This document shows positions 19,501-26,390 of a DNA stretch of 64,000 nucleotides, in pieces. The notes beneath the pieces were generated by a model. It was not told the origin of the DNA, did no database searches, and was given only the letters and a program-made list of their open reading frames with translations. A program made the translations under genes and the position numbers. Within the stretch, counting starts at the first letter, position 1; each line of letters starts with the position of its first letter. Origin of the DNA: Pontibacter arcticus (GTDB taxonomy: Bacteria > Bacteroidota > Bacteroidia > Cytophagales > Hymenobacteraceae); NCBI RefSeq assembly GCF_003284895.1, contig NZ_QMDV01000001.1:27080-91079 (forward strand). Reading direction: 5' to 3'.

Positions 19501-19817
19501 CTGCTACCTTAAATGGTGCCGAGTACCTGGGCATGGGCAAAGAAATTGGCTCTCTGGAGACCGGTAAACTAGCAGATTTGATCGTGCTGGATAAAAACCC
19601 ACTTGAAAATATCCAGAACTCTGAGCATGTGAAGTATACCATGATCAATGGCCGCTTGTATGATGCCGCTACCTTAGCTGAAACCGGCAACTATAACAAA
19701 CAACCGGCTAAGTTCTGGTGGGAAAACAGCCGCAGCGCTACCGCTTTTGATTGGCACGAGGGTACCAATACCCGCCACGAGGGCATTGCCGGCGACCACT
19801 GTACCTGCCGCCATTAA
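16518..19817 (+). CDS. Exported TolB-like beta-propeller / amidohydrolase fusion
   Basis: This is a 1099-residue secreted enzyme with a signal peptide ending near ALAQ (residue 25). Residues of about 40-640 are a series of PD40/TolB-like propeller repeats, seen as SPDGKEIVF, SPDGKYISF, SPDGKYVYF, SPDGKLLVF and SPDGKQLVY. Residues of about 655-1070 form an amidohydrolase domain with the metal motif DVHAHMG near residue 722, further His residues in GHSGIEH and NLGAHGQ, and the terminal segment GSLETGKLADLIVLDKNP. Such fusions occur widely in Bacteroidota and are usually thought to cleave cyclic amides or peptides in the periplasm. The substrate cannot be read from sequence. A weak promoter -7 box (TAGATTTG, 16476-16483) lies upstream. 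Confidence 0.88.
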   Translation: MNKRTYLSMFLAAALAFPSGSALAQDKKEDTKWKVEQARGPQKEITVTTNEGTWMSVDVSPDGKEIVFDMLGDIYSMPMAGGKAKLLRSGRAYEVQPRFSPDGKYISFTSDAGGGDNIWIMKRDGSDAKQVTTENFRLVNNASWTPDGEYLVVRKHFTASRSLGAGEMWMYHKTGGTGIQLTKRKNDQQDAGEPIVSPDGKYVYFSEDMSGGSTFEYNKDPNGQIYVIRRVNRNTGEIENVVTGNGGSARPVISRDGKHLAFVRRVRTKSVLFIHDLKTGEQWPIYDKLSHDQQEAWAIFGVYPYFSWTPDNKNIVFWANGKINKIEVATQKVTNIPFEATATHHIAGAVRHDHSKNGGISPKQFEAKAIRHAVTSPDGKLLVFNAAGYIYKKELPNGKPERITKSKDFEFYPAFSPDGKQLVYSTWNDDNRGALMMLDIRKSNPKPQKITTEKGFYTEPKFSPNGKHIVYTKEGGNNHMGYAHGTERGIYYMPVKGGNPTFIQKGGSAPLFNATSDRIFFTGYAGEKSAFKSVDLNGKDERTHYTSTYTDQFYPSPDNKWIAFVELFNGYVAPFSANGAGLDLSANTKAVPVARFTKDAGTNIHWSGDSKKVNWVLGDEYFSNDLKNRFSFVEGAPEKLPAIDSTGTKIGLVLNTDIPEGKVAFTNARIITMKGDEVIEGGTIVIDGNRIVAVGKNLTIPKDAKVIDAAGKTIMPGIVDVHAHMGTFRNGMSPQKQWAYYTNLAYGVTTTHDPSSTTEMVFSQSEAVKSGAMIGPRIYSTGTILYGADGNFKAEINSLDDARSHLRRIKAAGGFSVKSYNQPRREQRQQVIQAARELDMTVVPEGGSTFFHNMTMILDGHSGIEHNIPVAPLYKDVLEVWKASETGYTPTLIVNYGSPNGEYYWYQKTKVWEKDRLLKFTPRSVVDGRSRYVTQVPDEEYENGYFEVSKAAKALTDKGVKVNLGAHGQLQGLGAHWELWMLQQGGMTNHEALRAATLNGAEYLGMGKEIGSLETGKLADLIVLDKNPLENIQNSEHVKYTMINGRLYDAATLAETGNYNKQPAKFWWENSRSATAFDWHEGTNTRHEGIAGDHCTCRH

Positions 19818-19821
19818 GATT

Positions 19822-19871
19822 TAAAGTATAAAAAAGGCTGCCCCATTCGGAGCAGCCTTTTTTATACTTTA
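19822..19871. terminator. Bidirectional terminator with AAGTATA arms
   Basis: A perfect 20-base-pair stem (19822-19841 with 19852-19871) combines a GGCTGC/GCAGCC core, A and T tracts, and the heptamer AAGTATA with its complement TATACTT at the outer end. It serves the convergent gene pair on either side. A further tandem TATACTT copy follows directly. Confidence 0.88.
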
Positions 19872-19880
19872 TACTTTGAT

Positions 19881-21068
19881 TTACTCTTTCACTGCTGCTA
19901 AAACCTGCTTGAATAATTCATTCTGGTTGCCATTGTGCCAACGCCATACAATTACGATATCGTGCTCCGGATCAACCCAAACCGTGTTTTGTCCGGCGCC
20001 AAGGGCAGCGTAACTCGTTGTGGGCGCATCTGGCCAAGCTTCGCCTGATGTGTTCAGCCACCATAGGTACCCATAATCCAGGCCTACAGGGCCACGCTTA
20101 CCGGTTGCTTCTTTCACCCAACTCTCTGATATAAGTTGTTTGTTGCCCCAGCGGCCATTGCGCAGAAACAAGTAGCCAAACCGCGCTTCGTCGCGGGCAC
20201 TAATCCAGAGGCCGCCGCCCCAGCGCGTTCCGCCGCTTACCGATGGCATTCGCTTGCCATTAATTTCTACATATGAGTTCTGGTAAGGTACCCACTTCCA
20301 GGTATCAGAAGCATTAATCGGGTCCATGATCTCGTCTTCGAATACTTCAGGTAGTGGTTTTTCCCAGAGGCGCAACAAAGACAAAGCAAAGCGGTTAATG
20401 CGCGTATCGTTATACTCGTAAAAAGAGCCTGGCTCCTGTAATTCCCGTGGTTTGCGCTCCCCTTTCCCGAATGCTTCAGTGCCTACAAAATCGTGCTTTT
20501 TGCCCCACATCTCGCCTTCCCATTCGCTGGTCTGGCGCGCGTGGTGTTCCCAGGTTACTTTGCGGTTTTGCTCCGAATCATAGCCCCCGTCTTTAATATA
20601 ATTCGCAACCGGGTCGTTTATACTTCTGATTTTGCCTTTATCCAGCGTCAGTACAAGTATGGTTGATAATACGCTTTTAGCTACACTATAAGTAGGATCC
20701 ACAGCTTCGGTATCGCCCCACTCCGCTACAATGTAGCCGTTCTTAAGTATGATGCCGTTGGTATTTGCCCTTGTGGCAGGTAGTGGCCCCAAAGGTTGCC
20801 CGAAAATCTCAGCTTGTGTAGAAAAGTCTTTTTTAATTTGCTCCGTTTCCTGTGTTTTAGCCCAGGCTACGGCTTGCTCCAGTAAGGCAGGATCCATCCC
20901 AACTTCTTCGGGTTTTTTCCGCTCCCAGGCATCTCCTTTTTCAGGATAGTAATGCTTTACAGGTTGCGTTTGAGAAGTAGCAGTGGTTGCTGTTGCAGGC
21001 TGAGATTGCTGCTGGCAGGAGATTAAGCTAAGCGCCAGAGAAAAGGCAAGAAATGTATTCTTCAGCAT
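19881..21068 (-). CDS. Serine hydrolase lipoprotein, class C beta-lactamase family
   Basis: This 395-residue protein has the beta-lactamase/DD-peptidase fold of class C-like serine hydrolases. The N-terminus is a lipoprotein signal with lipobox LISC (Cys18), followed by a Gln/Thr-rich linker. The catalytic SXXK is SVAK (Ser128, Lys131) in PTYSVAKSVLS, and the YXN motif is in FYEYNDTRIN. A C-terminal segment GAGQNTVWVDPEHDIVIVWRW is typical of this family (Pfam Beta-lactamase), where HXG or similar replaces KTG. Members act as esterases, D-amino peptidases or similar, and true beta-lactamase activity is not implied. It stands alone on the minus strand. Confidence 0.87.
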   Translation of the reverse strand: MLKNTFLAFSLALSLISCQQQSQPATATTATSQTQPVKHYYPEKGDAWERKKPEEVGMDPALLEQAVAWAKTQETEQIKKDFSTQAEIFGQPLGPLPATRANTNGIILKNGYIVAEWGDTEAVDPTYSVAKSVLSTILVLTLDKGKIRSINDPVANYIKDGGYDSEQNRKVTWEHHARQTSEWEGEMWGKKHDFVGTEAFGKGERKPRELQEPGSFYEYNDTRINRFALSLLRLWEKPLPEVFEDEIMDPINASDTWKWVPYQNSYVEINGKRMPSVSGGTRWGGGLWISARDEARFGYLFLRNGRWGNKQLISESWVKEATGKRGPVGLDYGYLWWLNTSGEAWPDAPTTSYAALGAGQNTVWVDPEHDIVIVWRWHNGNQNELFKQVLAAVKE

Positions 21069-21203
21069 TACTTTATTTCTTTAATGAGCATCTAATCTAC
21101 AAAAAAGCTACTGATAGCTTTCCTATACTTTATAACCGATTTTAGCCGTTCATAAGCTAATATTAACCTAAAGGTATTATCCCGGCGCAAGAATTATACT
21201 TAT

Positions 21204-21240
21204 AAACAGGAGCAAGTAAATATGTTACCTGCTCCTGTTT
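21204..21240 (-). terminator. Terminator of the TerB-like gene
   Basis: Sixteen-base arms (21204-21219 and 21225-21240) pair with one mismatch around a five-base loop; the core is CAGGAGCA/TGCTCCTG. It lies six bases beyond the stop of the minus-strand gene starting at 22055 and could also act on the plus strand. Confidence 0.75.
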
Positions 21241-21245
21241 AAAGG

Positions 21246-22055
21246 TTACCAACCAGAGCCGCGTCGTTTTCCGCCGCCAAGTATACCACCCAACAAACCC
21301 CCAAGTCCGCCGGAGCCCATACTGCCGTAACCACGCCGGCCGTTCAAACCACCTAAAACAGAAATGATAGAGCCAAGTCCGCCACCGCGACCCATGCCAC
21401 CCATCATTCCTCCACCCATCATACCGCCGCCCATGGCGCCTCCGAGTAAACCGCCAAGCAGGCCGCCGCCCATACCGCCCATCATACCACGGCGTCTGCC
21501 TCCTATCATTTTGGCAATTACGATGGGTGCCAATACGCCCAGAATACCCTGTACCATTTGCGGCGAAATACCTGCATTCTTAAACATATCGCCAAAGCCG
21601 TTCTTGCTCATAAACGATTGTGAAGTAGGATCTTCGCCTCGCTGCTGCGCTTCTTCGGCTTTGTTAACATAGTTCTCCAGAATGCTGTATTGTTTCTGGT
21701 CCACTTGCAGGTAGTCGGCCATTTGCTGTATGTGCTTTTGCTCATCGGGTGTATACTGGCCGTCGGCTTTTGCAAAACTGATAATATCAGTGATAAAGGA
21801 AAACCGCAGCGGGCTGTTTTTGAGTACATCGAGGCACTTCTGCAGATCAATAACAGTCGGGTTTTTAGCGATATGCGTTACTTCCTGCTGCACATTGGCC
21901 GGTAATTCGGCTGCTTCGCCCATTAACTGTAAAAACTGTATTTCATCTTCAGAAGCATTGCCATCGGCTGAGGCCATAGAAGCTAGTGCGCCAAAGTAGG
22001 CGCCTTTTTCTGCGGTAGAATAATCTTTAAGTAAGGTAGTTTGTTCCGTATCCAT
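21246..22055 (-). CDS. TerB-like protein with glycine/methionine-rich C-terminus
   Basis: Residues of about 15-135 of this 269-residue protein form an all-alpha TerB-like domain (ALASMASADGNASEDEIQFL and ISFAKADGQYTPDEQKHI), with two acidic Asp/Glu-containing loops typical of TerB metal sites. Residues of about 185-269 are low complexity: many GG, MGG and LLGG steps (for example GGGMMGGGMMGGMGRGGG) ending in basic residues. This tail could form a membrane-associated or aggregating segment, as in glycine-zipper proteins. There is no signal peptide. TerB domains occur in tellurite-resistance and stress proteins, but no other ter gene is near, so the function is unknown. It stands as a single gene. 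Confidence 0.72.
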   Translation of the reverse strand: MDTEQTTLLKDYSTAEKGAYFGALASMASADGNASEDEIQFLQLMGEAAELPANVQQEVTHIAKNPTVIDLQKCLDVLKNSPLRFSFITDIISFAKADGQYTPDEQKHIQQMADYLQVDQKQYSILENYVNKAEEAQQRGEDPTSQSFMSKNGFGDMFKNAGISPQMVQGILGVLAPIVIAKMIGGRRRGMMGGMGGGLLGGLLGGAMGGGMMGGGMMGGMGRGGGLGSIISVLGGLNGRRGYGSMGSGGLGGLLGGILGGGKRRGSGW

Positions 22056-22234
22056 TAGTGTAAAATTTTAGTTGCTACAGGTTAAACGTCAGGCAGGTGT
22101 ACAGGTTAGTTTTATACTTCAATCAGGAGATTTAGCCCGGGTTGCTGAATCAAAACAGCCAACCGTATTTTAAATACAGATAGAATGCTTAATTTCAGGA
22201 CTTTCATACTTAAAACTCTCTACCCTTACACTCT

Positions 22235-24124
22235 ATGAGATACATAAAACCATACCTGTATACGCTTGCTTTGCTGCTGGCAGGTTACCTGAGCCTGAGC
22301 CAAAGTATAGCTCAGAAAGTAAACGCCGATTCGCTTTACATCCGGGAGCATTACCAGAAACAGGAAATCCGGTTGCCGATGCGTGATGGTAAAAAGCTGT
22401 TTACAGTCATTTATTCGCCAAAAGATAACTCCAAAAAATACCCGATCCTGATGAACCGTACGCCCTATTCGGTAGCGCCTTACGGAGCAGATTACAAAAC
22501 AAGCCTCGGCCCGAGCCCTACCATGATGCGCGACGGTTATATCTTTGTTTACCAGGATGTGCGCGGTACCTATATGTCGGAGGGTGAGTTTGTGAACATG
22601 ACGCCACACCTGGCCACTAAAAAAGGCAAAACCGCTGTAGACGAAAGCACCGATACCTATGATACGATTGATGGCCTGCTAAAGAAACTCGATAACGACA
22701 ACGGGCGCGTAGGCCAGTGGGGAATTTCTTATCCGGGTTTTTACGCAGCGGCCGGCCTGATGAGCAACCACCCTGCCCTGAAAGCCGTTTCGCCGCAGGC
22801 ACCTATTGCAGACTGGTTCTGGGACGATTTTCATCATAACGGCGCTTTGTTTTTGCCACACGCGTTCAATTTCCTGTCGAGTTTTGGTTTGTACCGCCCC
22901 GAGCCTACCACTAACCGCAACCCCAGCTTTAACCACGGCACACCCGATGGCTACGAGTTCTTTTTAAGAATGGGCCCACTCAAGAATGCCAACGACAAGT
23001 ACCTTAAAAACAAAGTATCGTTCTGGAACGACATCGTGGAACACCCCAACTACGATCAGTTCTGGCAGAGCCGCAATTTACTGCCGCATCTTAAAAACCT
23101 GAAAGGTATGGCCGTGATGGTAGTAGGTGGTTGGTACGATGCCGAAAACCTGTATGGCCCGCTTAAGATTTACCGTAACATTGAGAAGAACAACCCAAAG
23201 CTTACCAACATGATCGTGATGGGCCCGTGGATACACGGCGGCTGGTCGCGCACCGATGGTTCTTCGCTTGGGAATGTATACTTTGGCCAGAAAAACTCGC
23301 CGTATTATCAGCAGGAAGTAGAATCGAGGTTCTTTACGCATTACCTGAAATCGGATGCTAAAACCCCGGTTAAGCTACCGGAAGCGGTTATGTTTGAAGG
23401 CGGAAACAACAAATGGCGCGAGTTTGAAGTATGGCCACCAAAGCAGGTACAGGAGAAAACCTTATACTTCCATGCAAACGGAAAGCTAAGTTTTGATGCC
23501 CCAAAAGCCGGAGAAGCCGAAGCCAGTGAATATAGCAGCGACCCTGCCAAACCAGTACCTTTTACCGAAGCAGTTGCTACCGGTATGACCCGCGAATACA
23601 TGACCGATGACCAGCGTTTTGCCAGCCGCCGCCCCGACGTGCTTACGTTCCAGACGGATGTTCTGACCGAAGACCTGACGCTTGCCGGCGAAATTCTGGC
23701 GCAATTAAAAGTAGCCACTACCGGCTCTGATGCAGACTGGGTTGTAAAACTGATCGATGTGTATCCTGATTCTGCCAAAGCCAACCCGCACCAACCAAAT
23801 AAACCGATGGGCGGTTACCAGCAAATGGTTCGTTCCGAAATTATGCGCGGCCGTTTCCGTAACAGTTTCGAGAAGCCGGAGCCGTTTACTCCAAACCAGG
23901 TGACGCCTGTAAACCTGGAACTGCTGGATGTGCTTTATACTTTCAAGAAAGGCCATAGAGTGATGGTGCAGATTCAAAGTTCGTGGTTCCCGCTGGCAGA
24001 CCGCAACCCTCAGAAATATGTCGAGAACATCTACAAAGCCAACGAAAGTGATTTTATGAAAGCGACCCACAAAGTATACCACTCTGCTAAGCAGCCTACC
24101 AGCCTAAAAGTAAAAGTGCTGTAG
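22235..24124 (+). CDS. CocE/NonD family hydrolase (X-Pro dipeptidyl-peptidase-like), exported
   Basis: This is a 629-residue secreted alpha/beta hydrolase of the CocE/NonD and X-prolyl dipeptidyl-peptidase S15 group. A signal peptide of about 28 residues ends near SIAQ. The catalytic Ser is in GQWGISYPGFYAAAG near residue 163, the likely Asp in GGWYDAENLYG near residue 305, and His in GPWIHGGW near residue 332. Residues of about 400-629 make the C-terminal jelly-roll domain of the family (LTEDLTLAGEILAQLKVATTGSDADWVVK). Relatives hydrolyse acyl esters, amides or X-Pro peptides; which one applies here is unknown. It is a single gene with a terminator directly behind. Confidence 0.88.
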   Translation: MRYIKPYLYTLALLLAGYLSLSQSIAQKVNADSLYIREHYQKQEIRLPMRDGKKLFTVIYSPKDNSKKYPILMNRTPYSVAPYGADYKTSLGPSPTMMRDGYIFVYQDVRGTYMSEGEFVNMTPHLATKKGKTAVDESTDTYDTIDGLLKKLDNDNGRVGQWGISYPGFYAAAGLMSNHPALKAVSPQAPIADWFWDDFHHNGALFLPHAFNFLSSFGLYRPEPTTNRNPSFNHGTPDGYEFFLRMGPLKNANDKYLKNKVSFWNDIVEHPNYDQFWQSRNLLPHLKNLKGMAVMVVGGWYDAENLYGPLKIYRNIEKNNPKLTNMIVMGPWIHGGWSRTDGSSLGNVYFGQKNSPYYQQEVESRFFTHYLKSDAKTPVKLPEAVMFEGGNNKWREFEVWPPKQVQEKTLYFHANGKLSFDAPKAGEAEASEYSSDPAKPVPFTEAVATGMTREYMTDDQRFASRRPDVLTFQTDVLTEDLTLAGEILAQLKVATTGSDADWVVKLIDVYPDSAKANPHQPNKPMGGYQQMVRSEIMRGRFRNSFEKPEPFTPNQVTPVNLELLDVLYTFKKGHRVMVQIQSSWFPLADRNPQKYVENIYKANESDFMKATHKVYHSAKQPTSLKVKVL

Positions 24125-24165
24125 CAGGTTGTAGCAGTATAAATCCATACTTGTATTAAACAAAA

Positions 24166-24200
24166 AGAGCCCGGCAGTAAAACTCCCGGGCTCTTTCGTT
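24166..24200 (+). terminator. Terminator after the CocE-like gene
   Basis: AGAGCCCGG (24166-24174) pairs with CCGGGCTCT (24186-24194), followed by a short T-rich stretch. It lies between convergent genes and may serve both. Confidence 0.82.
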
Positions 24201-24211
24201 ATAGGTGTATA

Positions 24212-25765
24212 TTAGCGTTTTATCAATTTAAAGCTCTTTTGTTCACTGGCCAACGTCGTATTTACAAAGTATAAACCTGCCGGTAAAGCTGTCTCGGTTT
24301 CGATCTTATAAAGCCCACTGCCCTGCACCACAGGTATTTCCTTTTGCAGAACAATACGGCCCATTCCATCCGAAACAGTTACCTGCATTTTGGAGGCTGC
24401 ATTTGCCTGTACTTCCAGCGAGATCTCTTTCTCAAATGGGTTGGGGAATACAGAAAGATTGGTAGCCACCTCATCAAAAGATACATCCTTCGGCCCGAAA
24501 TAAGCTGTAGTACCGTCTGTATCGATTTGTTTTAAGCGGTAATAGCGTGTGCCATACTTGCCGTTCTCTGTATCAATAAAAGTATACTCCTGCTTTATAT
24601 AAGAATTTCCGTTTTTAGTTGCTACATAAGCCAGTTTCCTGAAGTCGGTACCTGTTTCTGAAACCTGTACTTCGAACCCGGCATTGTCTTTCTCCATAGC
24701 GGTCGCCCATTTCAGAAGAACGTTTTTCTTCTGCTTGCTTGCCTGCAGGTAAATGATTTCTACGGGGAACGGAAAAGCATTTAGGGTAGAAAGTTCTAGA
24801 AATTCTGGGGTATCTGCCATGCACGAACTCCCGCTTGGGGTTACTTCACATTTTACAGCTTTTACATCATTCGGTAACGAATTATAAGTGAGTCGGTTGG
24901 TTGTTTCTGATACGGGAATCCACTTTATTCCATCTAATGAAGTATACCATGCAAAAGTTGCCCCTTCGTTAATATTAGATACAGCTGTAAAAATGATAGG
25001 ATCTCCAGCAACTAAAGCTGGCTTATTTATGTACATGTTGCCCAATTCATCCAACTTTGCATCCGGAGATAATGCTACAACATCTAATGTAGCAAGCGTT
25101 TCGCTGCACGCCATTGCTGATCTTCTTGCTAAAACAGAGTATGTTCCTGCTGGTGCATAACCTACAAGTAACGCTTCACCAGTGCCTTGTACTACAGCAC
25201 TTTCTATACCGGCAGCATTTCTAAAACTGTATACAGCATTTGTTTCGCTATCCTCAATCCAAATAGGCGCGCCTGACAGAGCTGGGCAATAAGGTAAAAC
25301 ATCACCAGCACCAATTACATTTTGAATAGCAGGTTTTTCAAAGACAACTTTTGTAAAAGTAAAAACTGTGCTATTACAGAAATTATTATTGCTATTATAA
25401 TAATAAGATAACGTTACTTTGACAACTGATCCATTATTAACCGGTATTGCCTTAGAAAAGGATACATTGTCTTTAGTTATTCGCTCAGTACTAATGTTAT
25501 CACCATCTAAATTCCATGTCAAGTAAACATTGGTAAAGTCTTTTATTTGACCCCAAGGTATTGAACCTCTAAAAATTACTTCAGCTCCACAACCCTGATA
25601 ACTTGGCGCTTCTCCAGTAATAGAAACCTCTACGCACCCACCACCGCCTTTTTGCGCAAAAGCAGACTCACCGTAAAAGCTGCAGATAACTACGAATAGC
25701 AGAAGCAAAGTTTTTCTAAAATAAGCAACATTGATCTGCGAAAACAGGGTAAAAGTTCTTTCCAT
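24212..25765 (-). CDS. Secreted protein with Ig-like segments and T9SS C-terminal sorting domain
   Basis: This protein has about 517 residues from the chosen ATG (25765, MERTFTLFSQ), which gives a normal signal peptide ending at ESAFAQ. The reading frame is open 40 codons further upstream, but that extension does not look like a signal sequence. The body contains Cys-bearing Ig/fibronectin-like segments, including CEVTPSGSSCMA and the stretch NVLLKWATAMEKDNAGFEVQ (residues counted from the end, about 200-100). The last 80 residues are a type A T9SS sorting domain (LSVFPNPFEKEISLEVQ to GLYFVNTTLASEQKSFKLIK). It should be exported to the cell surface or medium by the type IX system. Its function is not known. 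A long AT-rich gap precedes it. Confidence 0.82.
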   Translation of the reverse strand: MERTFTLFSQINVAYFRKTLLLLFVVICSFYGESAFAQKGGGGCVEVSITGEAPSYQGCGAEVIFRGSIPWGQIKDFTNVYLTWNLDGDNISTERITKDNVSFSKAIPVNNGSVVKVTLSYYYNSNNNFCNSTVFTFTKVVFEKPAIQNVIGAGDVLPYCPALSGAPIWIEDSETNAVYSFRNAAGIESAVVQGTGEALLVGYAPAGTYSVLARRSAMACSETLATLDVVALSPDAKLDELGNMYINKPALVAGDPIIFTAVSNINEGATFAWYTSLDGIKWIPVSETTNRLTYNSLPNDVKAVKCEVTPSGSSCMADTPEFLELSTLNAFPFPVEIIYLQASKQKKNVLLKWATAMEKDNAGFEVQVSETGTDFRKLAYVATKNGNSYIKQEYTFIDTENGKYGTRYYRLKQIDTDGTTAYFGPKDVSFDEVATNLSVFPNPFEKEISLEVQANAASKMQVTVSDGMGRIVLQKEIPVVQGSGLYKIETETALPAGLYFVNTTLASEQKSFKLIKR

Positions 25766-26390
25766 ATAAAGTATGATAGAGGGTATAAAGTATGTTTTGT
25801 ATAACAAAAAGTTGTGATACTGATATTCTAAGCTAAACCGAAGAAAATAAAGGCAGCAATAAACCATCTTGCCCAAATAGAGCAATAGTTTATGAGGTGA
25901 TACTGATTTTAACTTGTAATTAACTAAGTAAATCTAGAGTAGTGGCTTTCTTATTAGAAGTGATTCAAATTTGCTTTTTGTTTTATTGATGGCTGTATGA
26001 ATCAAGCTAAATCCTTATAAGTTATATTTAATAAGTATATTATACTGTAAATATATGTATTAAATAATTACTATGTAAAATTTTTACTATTAAAAATTGA
26101 TTTAAAGCTAAAATTTTAATTTTAGTAAAATTTGCAACTTATTAAAACTGGCAAAAGAAAGGATAAAGTACTATTGATATGGCAATTTTGCACCATACTT
26201 ACATATTTTTATTCTATTACATGATTTTCAAAATTATCTGTAGCAGTTTGTAAAGATTAATTTGGAGCAAGTACATTACTTATAATATATTCTGGTGCAG
26301 TTTTACTTTATACTTGCAAAAGCTTCTTCAAAAACACATCTTGCCATTACATCTCAAAGTATGGGGTGCTTTTTTAATCAGTTAATCTAC
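25766..26390. other. AT-rich divergent intergenic region
   Basis: This is the upstream region of both the T9SS cargo gene (minus) and the M14 peptidase gene (plus). It is visibly richer in A and T than the surrounding sequence, especially at 25980-26160, with runs such as AAAATTTTAATTTTAG. I see a few AAGTATA or TATACTT copies, no good TAnnTTTG box with a partner, and no RNA gene. The two open frames that extend into it (to 25885 and from 26295) lack signal-sequence character there, so I exclude those extensions. Confidence 0.6.

Noticed and set aside
19881..21068. Antibiotic-resistance beta-lactamase
   Set aside because: The protein has the class C-like fold, but this broad family consists mostly of esterases and peptidases, and no resistance context is present.
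21364..21672. Proline-rich open frame opposite the TerB-like gene
   Set aside because: It is the antisense of the Gly/Met-rich tail, which gives long Pro-rich frames automatically.
25766..25885. Upstream extension of the T9SS cargo gene
   Set aside because: A normal signal peptide begins at 25765; the extra 40 residues are aromatic-rich and lack signal order.
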